This document shows, piece after piece, positions 34,885-45,322 of a stretch of 64,000 nucleotides of DNA. Numbering within the stretch: the stretch's first letter is position 1; each line of letters opens with the position of its first letter. The DNA lies in NCBI RefSeq assembly GCF_018275325.1, contig NZ_JAGVQR010000004.1, positions 682,001-746,000 on the forward strand, written 5' to 3'. Made by a program: the position numbers and the translations under genes. The DNA comes from Nocardioides palaemonis. GTDB taxonomy: Bacteria > Actinomycetota > Actinomycetes > Propionibacteriales > Nocardioidaceae. The notes under the pieces are model-generated. The model saw only the letters and a program-made list of their open reading frames with translations. It searched no databases and was not told where the DNA came from.

Positions 34885-37116
34885 TCAGATGCCGGTGCCC
34901 GGCAGGACCGGGCCGCCGTTGACGACCATCGTCCCGCCGTCGTTGTAGGCGTCCGGGCCGTCCGGAGCGGTGTTGGCCCCGAAGTCGATGCCGGTCGCCG
35001 TGAGGGTGCCGGTGGCCGAGTTCCACAGGCCGCCGCCCTCGTTGGTGGCGCTGTTGGCGGTGATCACGCCGTTGGTCCAGGTGACCGTGCCGGCACCGGT
35101 GATGTGGAGCGCGCCGCCGTTGCCGGGGGCCGCGCCCGTCGCGTTGCCGTCGGCGTCGACGTTGGTCAGTGCGGCCTGGCCGCCGTTGACCTCGATCGCA
35201 CCACCGGCGCGCGGGGCGGAGTTGCCGTCGAGGGCGCTCCAGCCCATCGTCAGGTCGCCGCCCAGCGACAGGATGCCGCCGCCGGAGCCGGCCGCGCCGG
35301 TCGCCTTGTTGGCCTCGATCGTGGCGCCCATGACCGTGAGGTCACCGCCGTCGTCGTAGATCGCGCCACCGCCCTGGTCGGCCGCCGCCCCGCTGGCGGT
35401 GTTGCCGCGCAGGTGGGTGTCGGTCACGGACATCGTGCCGGTCGCGGAGTTCCACAGGCCGCCACCCTCGACGGCGCGGTTGTCGTAGACCTTGCTCTGC
35501 GACACCTCGACCGTGCCGGCGCCCGTGAGGTGCAGGCCGCCGCCGTTGCCCGGCGCGGTCCCGGCGTCGTTGCCGCTCAGCACCGAGCGGGCGACGCTCG
35601 TCGTGCCGAGGTTGGCCTCGATGCCGCCGCCCGCGCGCTTGGCCGTGTTGGCCTCGAGCGTGGTGCCGCCGACCGTCAGCCGGCCCTGGTTGTTGAGCAC
35701 GCCGCCGCCGGACCCGGCCGCGCCGGTCGCGCTGTTGCGCGAGATCGTCGAGCCGGTGACCGTGGTGGTGCCGTCGGAGTAGATGCCACCACCGCCCTGG
35801 TCGGCCGCGGCGCCGGACGCCGAGTTGCCGGTGATCGTCGAGCCGGTCACCGTCATCGTGCCGGTGGCGGCGTTCCAGAGCCCGCCGCCCTCGACGGCGG
35901 TGTTGCCGACGACCTGGGTGGTGTCGACGGAGACCGTGCCGGCGCCGGTGAGGTGCAGGCCGCCGCCGTTGCCGGGCGCGGCACCGGTGCTGTTGGCGAG
36001 CAGCGTCGAGCCGATCACGGTCGTGGTGCCGACGTTGGCCTCGACGCCGCCACCGGCGCGGGGCGCGGAGTTGCCGCGCACCTCGCTGGTGACCAGCACG
36101 AGGGAGCCGAGGTTGTTGAGCAGGCCGCCACCCGACCCGGCCGCGCCCGTGGCGGTGTTGTCGTGGACCTCGCTGCCGCGCACCGTCAGCGCGCCGCCGT
36201 CGTTGTAGAGACCGCCGCCGCCCTGATCGGCCGCGGCACCGGCCGCGCTGTTGCGGCGCACGGTGGTGCGCTCGACCGTGAAGGTGCCGGTGGCGGAGTT
36301 CCAGAGCCCGCCGCCCTCGGCCGCAGCCGTGTTGCCGGCCACCAGGCCGTCGCGCACCACAACGGTGCCGTTCCCGGTCAGGTGCAGGCCGCCGCCGTTG
36401 CCGGGGCCGGCACCGGTGCCGGTGGAGTTGCCGGTGAGCCGGCTGCGGACGAGCGACGTGCTGCCGCCGAGTGCCTCGATGCCGCCCCCTGCGCGCTCGG
36501 CGCTGTTGCCGCGCACCCGGGTGTCGACGAGACGCAGCGTGCCGCCGTCGTTCATCACCGCGCCGCCGGAAGCGCCCGCCCCCGCGACCGTCGAGTCGAG
36601 CAGGTGCGACTTGCGCACGACCACCGTGCCCCGGCTGCGGATCAGTCCGCCGCTCTCGGTCTCGGCAGGCGCGCCGTTGCGCAGCGTGACCCGCTTGAGC
36701 ACCAGCCGGCTGTCGGCGCGGACGTCGAAGACGCGGTCGACCTCCTTGGCGTTGATCGTCTTGCCGCGACCGAGCACGACCAGGCTGCCGCGCACGTCGA
36801 GGTCACCGCGCCCCGCGCCGCCCTTCGCCGAGCCGCGGGTGTCGAACCGGATGCTGCGCAGCAGGACGATGCGGTCCTTGCCGGCGCTCTTGTTGGCCTT
36901 GCGCACCGCGGTGCGCAGCTGCTTCTCGGTGCGTACCCGCCACGTACGTCCCTTGGCGGCCTTCGTCTCCACCGTGCTGGTCGTCGTGGTGCCCGCTCCG
37001 GGGGTGCTCCCGCCGTCGGCCGCGTGCGCCGGCGCCACCGCGAACGCCGCGAGTGCGAGCGCGGACGCCGCCACCCCCGTCGTCGCGCGTGCTCCGGCTG
37101 TCCTTCGTGCTGACAT
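34885..37116 (-). CDS. Secreted right-handed beta-helix protein with 141-residue super-repeats
   Basis: 743 aa from the ATG at 37114-37116 (AGGAGGG about 10 nt upstream). A signal peptide covers about 1-32. Residues 55-235 resemble the capped start of pectate-lyase-like beta-helices. From residue 239 the protein consists of three full units of about 141-143 residues and a partial fourth, each with five Gly-rich rungs marked GGGLH, GGGLWN, GGGxYxD, GGGxLNN and GGGxEAN. No sorting motif or membrane anchor follows, so it is probably released or held non-covalently. No catalytic residues stand out; adhesion or surface structure is likeliest. Confidence 0.82.
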   Translation of the reverse strand: MSARRTAGARATTGVAASALALAAFAVAPAHAADGGSTPGAGTTTTSTVETKAAKGRTWRVRTEKQLRTAVRKANKSAGKDRIVLLRSIRFDTRGSAKGGAGRGDLDVRGSLVVLGRGKTINAKEVDRVFDVRADSRLVLKRVTLRNGAPAETESGGLIRSRGTVVVRKSHLLDSTVAGAGASGGAVMNDGGTLRLVDTRVRGNSAERAGGGIEALGGSTSLVRSRLTGNSTGTGAGPGNGGGLHLTGNGTVVVRDGLVAGNTAAAEGGGLWNSATGTFTVERTTVRRNSAAGAAADQGGGGLYNDGGALTVRGSEVHDNTATGAAGSGGGLLNNLGSLVLVTSEVRGNSAPRAGGGVEANVGTTTVIGSTLLANSTGAAPGNGGGLHLTGAGTVSVDTTQVVGNTAVEGGGLWNAATGTMTVTGSTITGNSASGAAADQGGGGIYSDGTTTVTGSTISRNSATGAAGSGGGVLNNQGRLTVGGTTLEANTAKRAGGGIEANLGTTSVARSVLSGNDAGTAPGNGGGLHLTGAGTVEVSQSKVYDNRAVEGGGLWNSATGTMSVTDTHLRGNTASGAAADQGGGAIYDDGGDLTVMGATIEANKATGAAGSGGGILSLGGDLTMGWSALDGNSAPRAGGAIEVNGGQAALTNVDADGNATGAAPGNGGALHITGAGTVTWTNGVITANSATNEGGGLWNSATGTLTATGIDFGANTAPDGPDAYNDGGTMVVNGGPVLPGTGI
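34888..36402 (-). repeat. Tandem super-repeats within the beta-helix gene
   Basis: Units at 36402-35974, 35973-35551 and 35550-35125, and a truncated unit at 35124-34888. Unit boundaries are set at the recurring GNGGG(L/A)H motif. The units are similar in DNA as well as protein, so recombination between them could change copy number. Confidence 0.75.
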
Positions 37117-37290
37117 CGCTGTCCGCCCTCCTGGTCGTGGTCCGGCGACGGTCTGCGCCGGCACGAGTGGGTACGGCGGTCGCCGGGGGCGTGTTCACGA
37201 CCCCACCCGGTCCGGTGGGAGACGTGCCGATCGCTGAACAGCGTCGTGTCGCGCGCCGTACCCACAGGCGTGACCGGAAGACTGCGTGAC

Positions 37291-37839
37291 GTGAGCGACC
37301 CCGACGGCAGCGTCCCCTCGCTCGACGACGAGGACGGCGTGATGGCCGCCTACCGGCAGCACGGCGCGGAGGTCTACCGCTTCGTGCTGCGCGGGCTCGG
37401 CGACCCGATGGCCGCCCAGGACGTCACCCAGGAGACGTTCGTCAAGGCCTGGCGCCACGCCGACCGGTTCGACCCGGAGGTCGGCTCGCTGCGGGTCTGG
37501 CTGTTCGGGATCGCCCGCAACACGATGATCGACCACGCCCGCGCCCGCCGGGCCCGCCCCTGGCAGGGGAGCCTGGCCGACCCGCCCACCGTGGAAGCCG
37601 CCGCCGGCTCCGTGGAGGACCATGCCGACGCGGTGCTCGACGGGTGGCTCGTCGAGGAGGGCCTGCGCCGGATCGCCCCGCACCACCGCGAGGCACTGGT
37701 CCAGGTCCACCTGCTCGGGCGCCCCTACGACGAGGTGGCCGCCGAGCTGTCGATCCCGGTCGGCACGCTCCGCAGCCGGGTGTTCTACGCGATGCGTGCC
37801 CTGCGGGACGCGATGGACGAGATGGGAGTGAGCCTGTGA
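37291..37839 (+). CDS. ECF-type RNA polymerase sigma factor
   Basis: 182 aa, GTG start (GGAAG 10 nt upstream; an in-frame GTG at 37270 is possible). Region 2 includes AQDVTQETFVKAWRHADRF and RVWLFGIARNTMIDHARARR; region 4 includes EALVQVHLLGRPYDEVAAELSIPVGTLRSRVFYAMRALR. It overlaps the zinc-finger anti-sigma gene by 4 nt, the usual pairing. Its divergent neighbour, the beta-helix exoprotein, is a candidate target. Confidence 0.92.
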   Translation: MSDPDGSVPSLDDEDGVMAAYRQHGAEVYRFVLRGLGDPMAAQDVTQETFVKAWRHADRFDPEVGSLRVWLFGIARNTMIDHARARRARPWQGSLADPPTVEAAAGSVEDHADAVLDGWLVEEGLRRIAPHHREALVQVHLLGRPYDEVAAELSIPVGTLRSRVFYAMRALRDAMDEMGVSL

Positions 37840-38555
37840 GCACCTACGACGACGGGCACCGCGAGCTGCGCGAGCTGCTGGGGTCCTACGCGTCGGGCCA
37901 CCTGCCCGAGACCGAGGCCGACCGGGTGCGCGCGCACCTCGACGGCTGCGCCGACTGCCGCGCCGAGCTCGACGAGCTGCGCGCGGTGGTCCGCGCGCTG
38001 GGCAGCGTCGACGTCTCGTCGTTCACCGACCCCGCGCCCGTGCCGCCGGGCCTGGGCGACGGCGTACGAAGGGCCGTGGCGCAGGCGCGGGCCGACCACG
38101 ACGCCGACGAGCTCGGCCGGCGTCGGGCCGCCGCCGACGAGCGCCGGCGCCGCTCCCGGCTGCGCCTGGTCGGCGCGGCTGCCGCCGTGGTCGTGGCGCT
38201 CGGTGTGGGCGGCGCGGTCGGCCGCGCGACGGCGCCCGAGCCTCCCCAGCCGCCGCTGGAGGCGATCTCGATGGAGGTCGGCGCCGACCAGCAGGTCACG
38301 GTGGAGAGCGCCGACCTCGTGGCCCACACCTGGGGCGTCGAGCTGCGGATCGTCGCCGACGGGTTCGCCGAGGGACAGACGTTCCAGGCGGCGTTCCGCA
38401 CCGACGACGGGGAGCTCGTCCCGGCGGGCGAGTTCATCGGCGTGGGCCCGGCGCCGATGACCTGCTTCCTGCAGTCGGCCGCCCTGCGCCAGGACGTCAC
38501 CCAGGTCGTCGTGACCGGTCCGGGCGGACGGACGGTGCTCTCCTCCGACCTCTGA
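37836..38555 (+). CDS. Anti-sigma factor with zinc-finger (ZAS) domain and extracytoplasmic domain
   Basis: 239 aa, GTG start coupled to the sigma gene. The N-terminal zinc finger has HLDGCADC (HxxxCxxC) near residues 33-40, the ZAS signature that clamps the sigma factor. A transmembrane helix spans about 109-130. The outer domain of about 110 residues resembles anti-sigma K factor C-terminal domains, with VPAGEFIG and CFLQSA stretches. It should hold the sigma factor at the membrane until an external signal. Confidence 0.9.
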   Translation: MSTYDDGHRELRELLGSYASGHLPETEADRVRAHLDGCADCRAELDELRAVVRALGSVDVSSFTDPAPVPPGLGDGVRRAVAQARADHDADELGRRRAAADERRRRSRLRLVGAAAAVVVALGVGGAVGRATAPEPPQPPLEAISMEVGADQQVTVESADLVAHTWGVELRIVADGFAEGQTFQAAFRTDDGELVPAGEFIGVGPAPMTCFLQSAALRQDVTQVVVTGPGGRTVLSSDL

Positions 38556-38633
38556 CCGGCCACCCGGCGCAGCCGCACGACCGTCCGTCGCTCGACGACC
38601 GGGCCGACCTGCCGCGGACCAACCTCCGCGCAG

Positions 38634-38639
38634 TACGTT
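38634..38639 (+). promoter_or_regulatory. Candidate -10 box of acs
   Basis: TACGTT, about 40 nt before the TTG start; gives a start near 38646 and a leader with its own ribosome binding site. Confidence 0.4.
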
Positions 38640-38643
38640 CGGC

Positions 38644-38659
38644 CGTGACGACGATCACG
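38644..38659. promoter_or_regulatory. CRP/GlxR-type operator at the acs promoter
   Basis: CGTGA-N6-TCACG, a perfect 5-5 dyad centred just after the predicted transcription start, 20 nt before the TTG start codon. The position suggests repression. Confidence 0.6.
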
Positions 38660-38678
38660 TGCGCCTGAGGAGAGAGCC

Positions 38679-40634
<1,956 letters not shown>

Positions 40635-40660
40635 GTTCTTACGGACCGAGGAACAACCGA

Positions 40661-40691
40661 CCGACCCGGCAGGCGAGCCCTGCCGGGTCGG
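40661..40691 (+). terminator. Terminator of acs
   Basis: CCGACCCGGCAG and its exact complement form a 12-bp stem around a 7-nt loop, directly followed by the -10 box of the next gene. Confidence 0.8.
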
Positions 40692-40692
40692 C

Positions 40693-40698
40693 TACGTT
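40693..40698 (+). promoter_or_regulatory. -10 element of a leaderless promoter (mtnP)
   Basis: TACGTT, 7 nt before the GTG at 40706. The -35 region coincides with the acs terminator stem. Confidence 0.55.
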
Positions 40699-40705
40699 CG
40701 GGACG

Positions 40706-41512
40706 GTGACCACTCCCCGCGCCGACGTCGCCGTGATCGGCGGCTCCGGCTTCTACTCCTTCCTCCCCGACGCCACCGAGCACGAGGTGCCGACGCCCTA
40801 CGGCGAACCCTCGGCACCGATCACGGTCGGCGAGGTGGCCGGTCGTGCGGTCGCCTTCCTCCCCCGCCACGGACGACACCACGACCACCCGCCGCACGGC
40901 ATCCCCTACCGCGCCAACGCCTGGGCGCTGCGCTCCCTCGGCGTGAGCCAGGTGCTGGCTCCCTGCGCGGTCGGCGGGCTGCGCGACACCGTCGCCCCGG
41001 GCGACCTCGTGGTCCCCGATCAGCTCGTCGACCGGACCCACCGGCGGGTGGGCTCCTTCGTCGAGTCGGGCGCGGTTCACCTGCCCTTCGCAGACCCCTA
41101 CTGCCCGGGCGTCTCGACCGCCCTCGCGTCGGCCGGCGACGACGTGCGCCGCGGCGGCACCATGGTGGTCGTCGAGGGGCCGCGCTTCTCCACGCGCGCC
41201 GAGTCGCGCCACTACGCGCAGCAGGGGTGGGACCTGGTCAACATGACCGGGGCACCCGAGGCGGCGCTCGCGCGCGAGATGGGCCAGTGCTACGCCGCCC
41301 TCGCGCTGGTCACGGACATGGACGCCGGCGCCGGGTCGGGCGACGGCGTGGGGCAGGAGGACGTCTTCGCGCTCTTCCGGGCCAACCTCGAGCGGCTCAG
41401 CGGCCTGCTCATGGCTGCGATCGGCGCCCTCCCCGACCCGGACGGCTGCGCGTGCGGCACCTGGTGGGACGGCGTCGACCTGACCTACGACGTGCCGGGC
41501 ACCGACCGGTGA
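40706..41512 (+). CDS. mtnP: S-methyl-5'-thioadenosine phosphorylase
   Basis: 268 aa, GTG start. VIGGSGFYSFL near residue 10, FLPRHGRHHDHPPH near 51, APCAVGGL near 85, EGPRFSTRAESR near 156 and NMTGAPEAALARE near 180 are the PNP/MTAP family signatures; the NMTG motif fits MTAP, as does the Rv0535-like position. It cleaves MTA to adenine and methylthioribose-1-phosphate in methionine salvage. It overlaps the epimerase by 4 nt (GTGA). Confidence 0.9.
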   Translation: MTTPRADVAVIGGSGFYSFLPDATEHEVPTPYGEPSAPITVGEVAGRAVAFLPRHGRHHDHPPHGIPYRANAWALRSLGVSQVLAPCAVGGLRDTVAPGDLVVPDQLVDRTHRRVGSFVESGAVHLPFADPYCPGVSTALASAGDDVRRGGTMVVVEGPRFSTRAESRHYAQQGWDLVNMTGAPEAALAREMGQCYAALALVTDMDAGAGSGDGVGQEDVFALFRANLERLSGLLMAAIGALPDPDGCACGTWWDGVDLTYDVPGTDR

Positions 41513-42558
41513 GGGTCCTGCTCACGGGCGCGGCCGGCTTCATCGGGACCGCGATCTCCCGACGGCTCGACGCCGAGGGTCACGACGTCGTCGGCGTCGA
41601 CCTGATGCTCGGCCGCGCGCACGGCAGCACCGAGCCGCCGGCCGGCGTCCACCACCTCGACGTGCGCGACGCCGGGTCGCCCGCGTGGACCGACCTGCTG
41701 CGCGGCACGGACGTGGTCTGCCACCAGGCGGCGCTCGTCGGCGCGGGGGTGCGCGTCTCGGACCTGCCGGCGTACGCCTCCCACAACGACGTCGGCACGG
41801 CCGCGCTGCTCGCCGCGATGCACGCCGCCGGGGTCGACCGGCTGGTGCTCGCGTCCTCGATGGTCGTCTACGGCGAGGGGCGCTACACGTGCCCCGAGCA
41901 CGGCGACCAGCAGCCGCCGCCGCGCGCGGTCGCCGCGCTCGAGGCGGGTGACTTCGAGAACCACTGTCCCGCCTGCGGACGCGCGCTCGGCTGGGCGCTG
42001 GTTCCGGAGGACGCACGCCTCGACCCGCGCAGCAGCTATGCCGCGAGCAAGCTGGCGCAGGAGCACTACGCCTCGTCGTGGGTGCGTCAGGCGGGTGCTG
42101 CGGCGGTGGCGCTGCGCTACCACAACGTCTACGGCCCGGGCATGCCCCGCGACACCCCCTACTCCGGGGTCGCTGCGATGTTCCGCTCGTCGCTGGAGCG
42201 CGGCGAGGCGCCGCAGGTCTACGAGGACGGTGGGCAGGTGCGCGACTTCGTCCACGTCGACGACGTGGCCAGCGCCAACGTGCTGGCGCTCGAGCAGGTC
42301 GTGGCCGAGCATGTGCCGCGCTACGCCGCGTACAACGTGTGCTCCGGTCGCCCGGTCACCATCCTCGACGTCGCCCGCCGGGTCGCGGACGGCACCGGAC
42401 GGGGCATCGCACCCGAGGTGACCGGCGGGTTCCGTCCCGGCGACGTGCGGCACGTCGTCGCCTCGCCGGAGCGAGCCTCGCGCGAGCTCGGCTTCACCGC
42501 TGCGGTCGACCCCGACGCCGGCCTGCCCGACTTCGCGACGGCGCCGCTGCGCGCCTGA
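41509..42558 (+). CDS. NAD-dependent epimerase/dehydratase with a Cys-containing insertion (GalE3-like)
   Basis: 349 aa, GTG start. TGAAGFIGTA near residue 7, HQAALVG near 75 and catalytic SYAASK near 172 define an extended SDR. Between strands 5 and 6 lies an insertion with CPEH near 126 and HCPACG near 150, a pattern that could bind one zinc ion. The order MTA phosphorylase-epimerase matches Rv0535-Rv0536 (galE3). The substrate is probably a nucleotide sugar for the nearby glycosyltransferases. Confidence 0.85.
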   Translation: MRVLLTGAAGFIGTAISRRLDAEGHDVVGVDLMLGRAHGSTEPPAGVHHLDVRDAGSPAWTDLLRGTDVVCHQAALVGAGVRVSDLPAYASHNDVGTAALLAAMHAAGVDRLVLASSMVVYGEGRYTCPEHGDQQPPPRAVAALEAGDFENHCPACGRALGWALVPEDARLDPRSSYAASKLAQEHYASSWVRQAGAAAVALRYHNVYGPGMPRDTPYSGVAAMFRSSLERGEAPQVYEDGGQVRDFVHVDDVASANVLALEQVVAEHVPRYAAYNVCSGRPVTILDVARRVADGTGRGIAPEVTGGFRPGDVRHVVASPERASRELGFTAAVDPDAGLPDFATAPLRA

Positions 42559-42564
42559 GCCGGC

Positions 42565-43905
42565 TCACCAGCTCGTGTAGAGCAGGTGCTGCACCGCGAG
42601 CGCGGTGCCGACCTGGAGCGCCAGGCCCCAGCGCCGCCAGCCGGACGGCAGCAGCGCCAGCGACAGCGTCAGCCACGGCACGAACGGCAGCCAGATCCGC
42701 TCCACCTCGGCCTTCGACATCCGCGACAGGTCGGCGACCGCGACCGCCGCGAGCGCCGCGAGCGCGAGCACCGACAGCACGCGGGCCTCCCCCTCGTGCC
42801 GGCGCGCGGCGACCACGACGCCCGCGGCGAGGAGCGGACCGCCCGAGACGAGCAGCGCCCCGAGGTTGCCCCACGTCCAGTAGGCCGCCGGGCGGGTGGC
42901 GGCGATGCCGTCCCAGTAGCGGTCGACGAGGACGGGGTAGGCGTCCCACCACGCGAAGCCGAGCGCTGCGAAGGCCAGCACCACCACCAGCGCCGCCGCG
43001 GCCGCCACCGGCAGCGGCGACCAGCGGCGCGCCAGCCACAGCACCGCCAGGGACGGGAGGCCCAGCAGCGGGAGTCCGTAGGAGCTCATCACGCACCAGC
43101 CGAGCAGCAGCCCGGCGAGCAGTCCCCACCCGACCAGGCCGGACCGCGAGCGCGACGTCGCGGAGGCCGCCAGCGCGGCGAGGCCCCAGCAGGCGGTCAC
43201 GGTGAAGACCGCGTCTGCGGAGACCGCGAGGTAGACCGCGGCCGGGCTGAGCACGAGGAACGGCGCGGCCAGCCGAGCCCCGCGGTCGAGCCCCAGCCGG
43301 CGCAGCGTCACCAGGGTGGCGGCCGGGATGCTCGCCGCGACCGCCACGACGACCAGCGCCGCCGCGAGGTCGCCCCCGAGGCCGACCCGCACCAGGGCGA
43401 CGAAGAACAGCACCGCACCCGGCGGGTGCCCGGCCAGGTGCGTCGGCCAGTGGTCCGGGTGGCTGTTCGGGATCCGGTCGACGTACTCGCGCAGCATCGC
43501 CGGGACGTCGTCGATCCCGCGCGCAGCGATGAGGTACTCGTGCGGGTTGGTCATGACGCGGGTCAGCCCGGCAGTCCCGTCGACGAGCGCGAGCGACAGC
43601 AACCAGGCGACCGCGACGGCGTACGACGCCACGAGCAGGCGGAGCCCCGACCACCGCAGCGCCCACGCCTCGGCCCGCCACACGCCGACGACCGCGAGCA
43701 GCACGGCGACGACCGTGGCCGGCGCGACCTTGACGTCGAGGTAGCCGTGGGTGGGCGGCACGCCGAGCATGTCGCTGCGGGCGTCGACGTCCCACCCGAC
43801 CAGCGGCGGCACGACGAACGAGGCGGTCAGGACCACGAGTCCGAGGCCGAGCCCGACGGTCGCCCGACGGGCTCCGGACAGCGCATCCGCGGTCGTCTGG
43901 CTCAT
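42565..43905 (-). CDS. Polytopic membrane protein, GT-C glycosyltransferase-like (Rv0541c-like)
   Basis: 446 aa with about 11-12 hydrophobic segments. The first outer loop, about residues 27-45, contains acidic DVDAR, and a later loop has HPDHWPTHLAGHPPGA near 160-175, resembling the catalytic loop region of GT-C/DUF2029-type mannosyltransferases. Length and position match Rv0541c. It probably uses a lipid-linked sugar. The stop lies 6 nt from the convergent epimerase stop. TAGGGT 7 nt before the ATG suggests leaderless expression. Confidence 0.75.
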   Translation of the reverse strand: MSQTTADALSGARRATVGLGLGLVVLTASFVVPPLVGWDVDARSDMLGVPPTHGYLDVKVAPATVVAVLLAVVGVWRAEAWALRWSGLRLLVASYAVAVAWLLSLALVDGTAGLTRVMTNPHEYLIAARGIDDVPAMLREYVDRIPNSHPDHWPTHLAGHPPGAVLFFVALVRVGLGGDLAAALVVVAVAASIPAATLVTLRRLGLDRGARLAAPFLVLSPAAVYLAVSADAVFTVTACWGLAALAASATSRSRSGLVGWGLLAGLLLGWCVMSSYGLPLLGLPSLAVLWLARRWSPLPVAAAAALVVVLAFAALGFAWWDAYPVLVDRYWDGIAATRPAAYWTWGNLGALLVSGGPLLAAGVVVAARRHEGEARVLSVLALAALAAVAVADLSRMSKAEVERIWLPFVPWLTLSLALLPSGWRRWGLALQVGTALAVQHLLYTSW

Positions 43906-43912
43906 GCGTCCC

Positions 43913-43918
43913 ACCCTA
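43913..43918 (-). promoter_or_regulatory. -10 element of a leaderless promoter (GT-C-like protein)
   Basis: TAGGGT on the minus strand, 7 nt before the ATG at 43905. Confidence 0.5.
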
Positions 43919-44005
43919 GGGACGCGACGGCACGGATCACGTCCTGCGGCCACACGTCACGACTTCGTAAGGACGCAACCCATCGGTTTCGGGACCCGCC
44001 GTCAC

Positions 44006-44011
44006 TAGCGT
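44006..44011 (+). promoter_or_regulatory. -10 element of a leaderless promoter (seven-gene operon)
   Basis: TAGCGT, 7 nt before the GTG at 44019, the first gene of an operon that extends to 49385. Confidence 0.55.
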
Positions 44012-44018
44012 CGACGAC

Positions 44019-44675
44019 GTGCCCACCTGTGATCTCGTGCTCCCCTGCCGCGACGAGGCGCCCGCCCTGCGCGAGCTCCTCCCGCGGGTGCCCTCGGCCT
44101 TCTCCGTGATCGTCGTCGACAACGGCTCGCGCGACGACACCGCCGCCGTCGCCCGTGCCCTCGGGGCCCGGGTGGTCGCCGAGCAGGCACCGGGCTACGG
44201 CGCCGCGGTCCACGCCGGGGTCGAGGCCGCGACCGCCGACTACGTCGCGGTGATGGACGGCGACGGGTCCTTCGACCCCGACCAGCTGCTGCCGATGCTG
44301 GCCGACGTCGCGTCCGGCGCGGCGGACATCGCGGTCGGACGGAGGCGTCCGGTCCGGCGCGGGGTGTGGCCCTGGCACGCCCGCCTGGGCAACGCCGTGG
44401 TCACGGCGTGGCTGCGGCGCCGCATCGGCATGGACGCCCACGACATCGCGCCGATGCGGGTGTGCGGCCGCGAGGCACTGCTCGGCCTCGACCTGCGCGA
44501 CCGACGCTTCGGCTACCCCGTCGAGCTGCTGCAGGCCGTCACCCACCACGGGTGGCGGGTCTCCGAGCACGACGTCGACTACCACCCACGCGCCGCGGGC
44601 ACCCGCTCCAAGGTGTCCGGCTCGGTGCGCGGCACGCTGCGCACCGCGCGCGACTTCGCGCAGGTCCTGCGATGA
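44019..44675 (+). CDS. Family 2 glycosyltransferase (polyprenyl-phosphate type)
   Basis: 218 aa, GTG start. LVLPCRDEAPAL, IVVDNGSRDDTA near 30-42 and the metal-binding MDGDGSFDP near 79-87 are GT2 signatures; no membrane segment follows. It corresponds to Rv0539, annotated as a dolichyl-phosphate sugar transferase. It should transfer a sugar from an NDP-sugar to polyprenyl phosphate or another acceptor. It is first of seven genes linked by 4-nt overlaps. Confidence 0.87.
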   Translation: MPTCDLVLPCRDEAPALRELLPRVPSAFSVIVVDNGSRDDTAAVARALGARVVAEQAPGYGAAVHAGVEAATADYVAVMDGDGSFDPDQLLPMLADVASGAADIAVGRRRPVRRGVWPWHARLGNAVVTAWLRRRIGMDAHDIAPMRVCGREALLGLDLRDRRFGYPVELLQAVTHHGWRVSEHDVDYHPRAAGTRSKVSGSVRGTLRTARDFAQVLR

Positions 44676-45322
44676 AGGTGCTGGTCGTCGCCAAGGCCCC
44701 GGTCGCCGGGCAGGTCAAGACCCGCCTCGGCGCCGTCATCGGCGCGGAGGCGGCCGCGCGCCTCGCCGCCGCCGCGCTCCTCGACACCATCGAGGCCTGC
44801 CGCGCGGCCGGCGCCGAGGGACACCTGAGCCTTGCCGGTGACCTGCGCGACGCCGTCCGGGGCGCCGCCATCACGGCGGCGCTCGACGGCTGGACCGTCA
44901 GCCCCCAGCGCGGCGACGGCTTCGCCGAGCGGCTGGTCCGGGCCCACGCCGACGCCGGTCCCGGACCCGTCGTCCAGATCGGCATGGACACCCCGCACGT
45001 CACCGCCGCGGCGCTGGCCGCGGTCGCCGGCGGCCTGGTCGACCACGACGCGGTGCTCGCGCCCGCCGCGGACGGCGGCTGGTGGGCGCTCGCCCGCCGC
45101 GACCCCGCCGACGTACGCCACGTGGCGCAGGTCGAGATGTCCACCGCCGACACCTGCGCCGACACCCGGGCCGCGCTCGAGCGCGCCGGCTGCCGCGTCG
45201 GGGACGCCCGGGTCATGACGGACGTCGACACCGTCGAGGACGCCGACCTCGTCGCCGCGCTCGCCCCGCACACCCGTTTCGCCCGCGCGTGGCGCGGTGC
45301 CCGCCCCGGAGGTGAGTCGTGA
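44672..45322 (+). CDS. DUF2064/TIGR04282-type nucleotidyl- or glycosyltransferase
   Basis: 216 aa, ATG start overlapping the previous stop (ATGA). KAPVAGQVKTRLG at residues 8-20 is the NTP-binding signature; GMDTPHV near 109 and PAADGGWWAL near 131 place it in the Rv0540/TIGR04282 family. Members are predicted to charge or transfer sugars and usually pair with a GT2 as here. Confidence 0.85.
   Translation: MKVLVVAKAPVAGQVKTRLGAVIGAEAAARLAAAALLDTIEACRAAGAEGHLSLAGDLRDAVRGAAITAALDGWTVSPQRGDGFAERLVRAHADAGPGPVVQIGMDTPHVTAAALAAVAGGLVDHDAVLAPAADGGWWALARRDPADVRHVAQVEMSTADTCADTRAALERAGCRVGDARVMTDVDTVEDADLVAALAPHTRFARAWRGARPGGES

Noticed and set aside
34888-36402. Regularly spaced repeats resembling an array at first sight
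   Set aside because: The repeats are in-frame protein-coding units of about 425 bp with variable sequence throughout; no CRISPR-sized repeats or spacers and no cas genes.
35104-37113. A 669-codon plus-strand frame opposite the beta-helix gene
   Set aside because: It mirrors the repeats of the real gene and has no signal peptide, start context or family resemblance.
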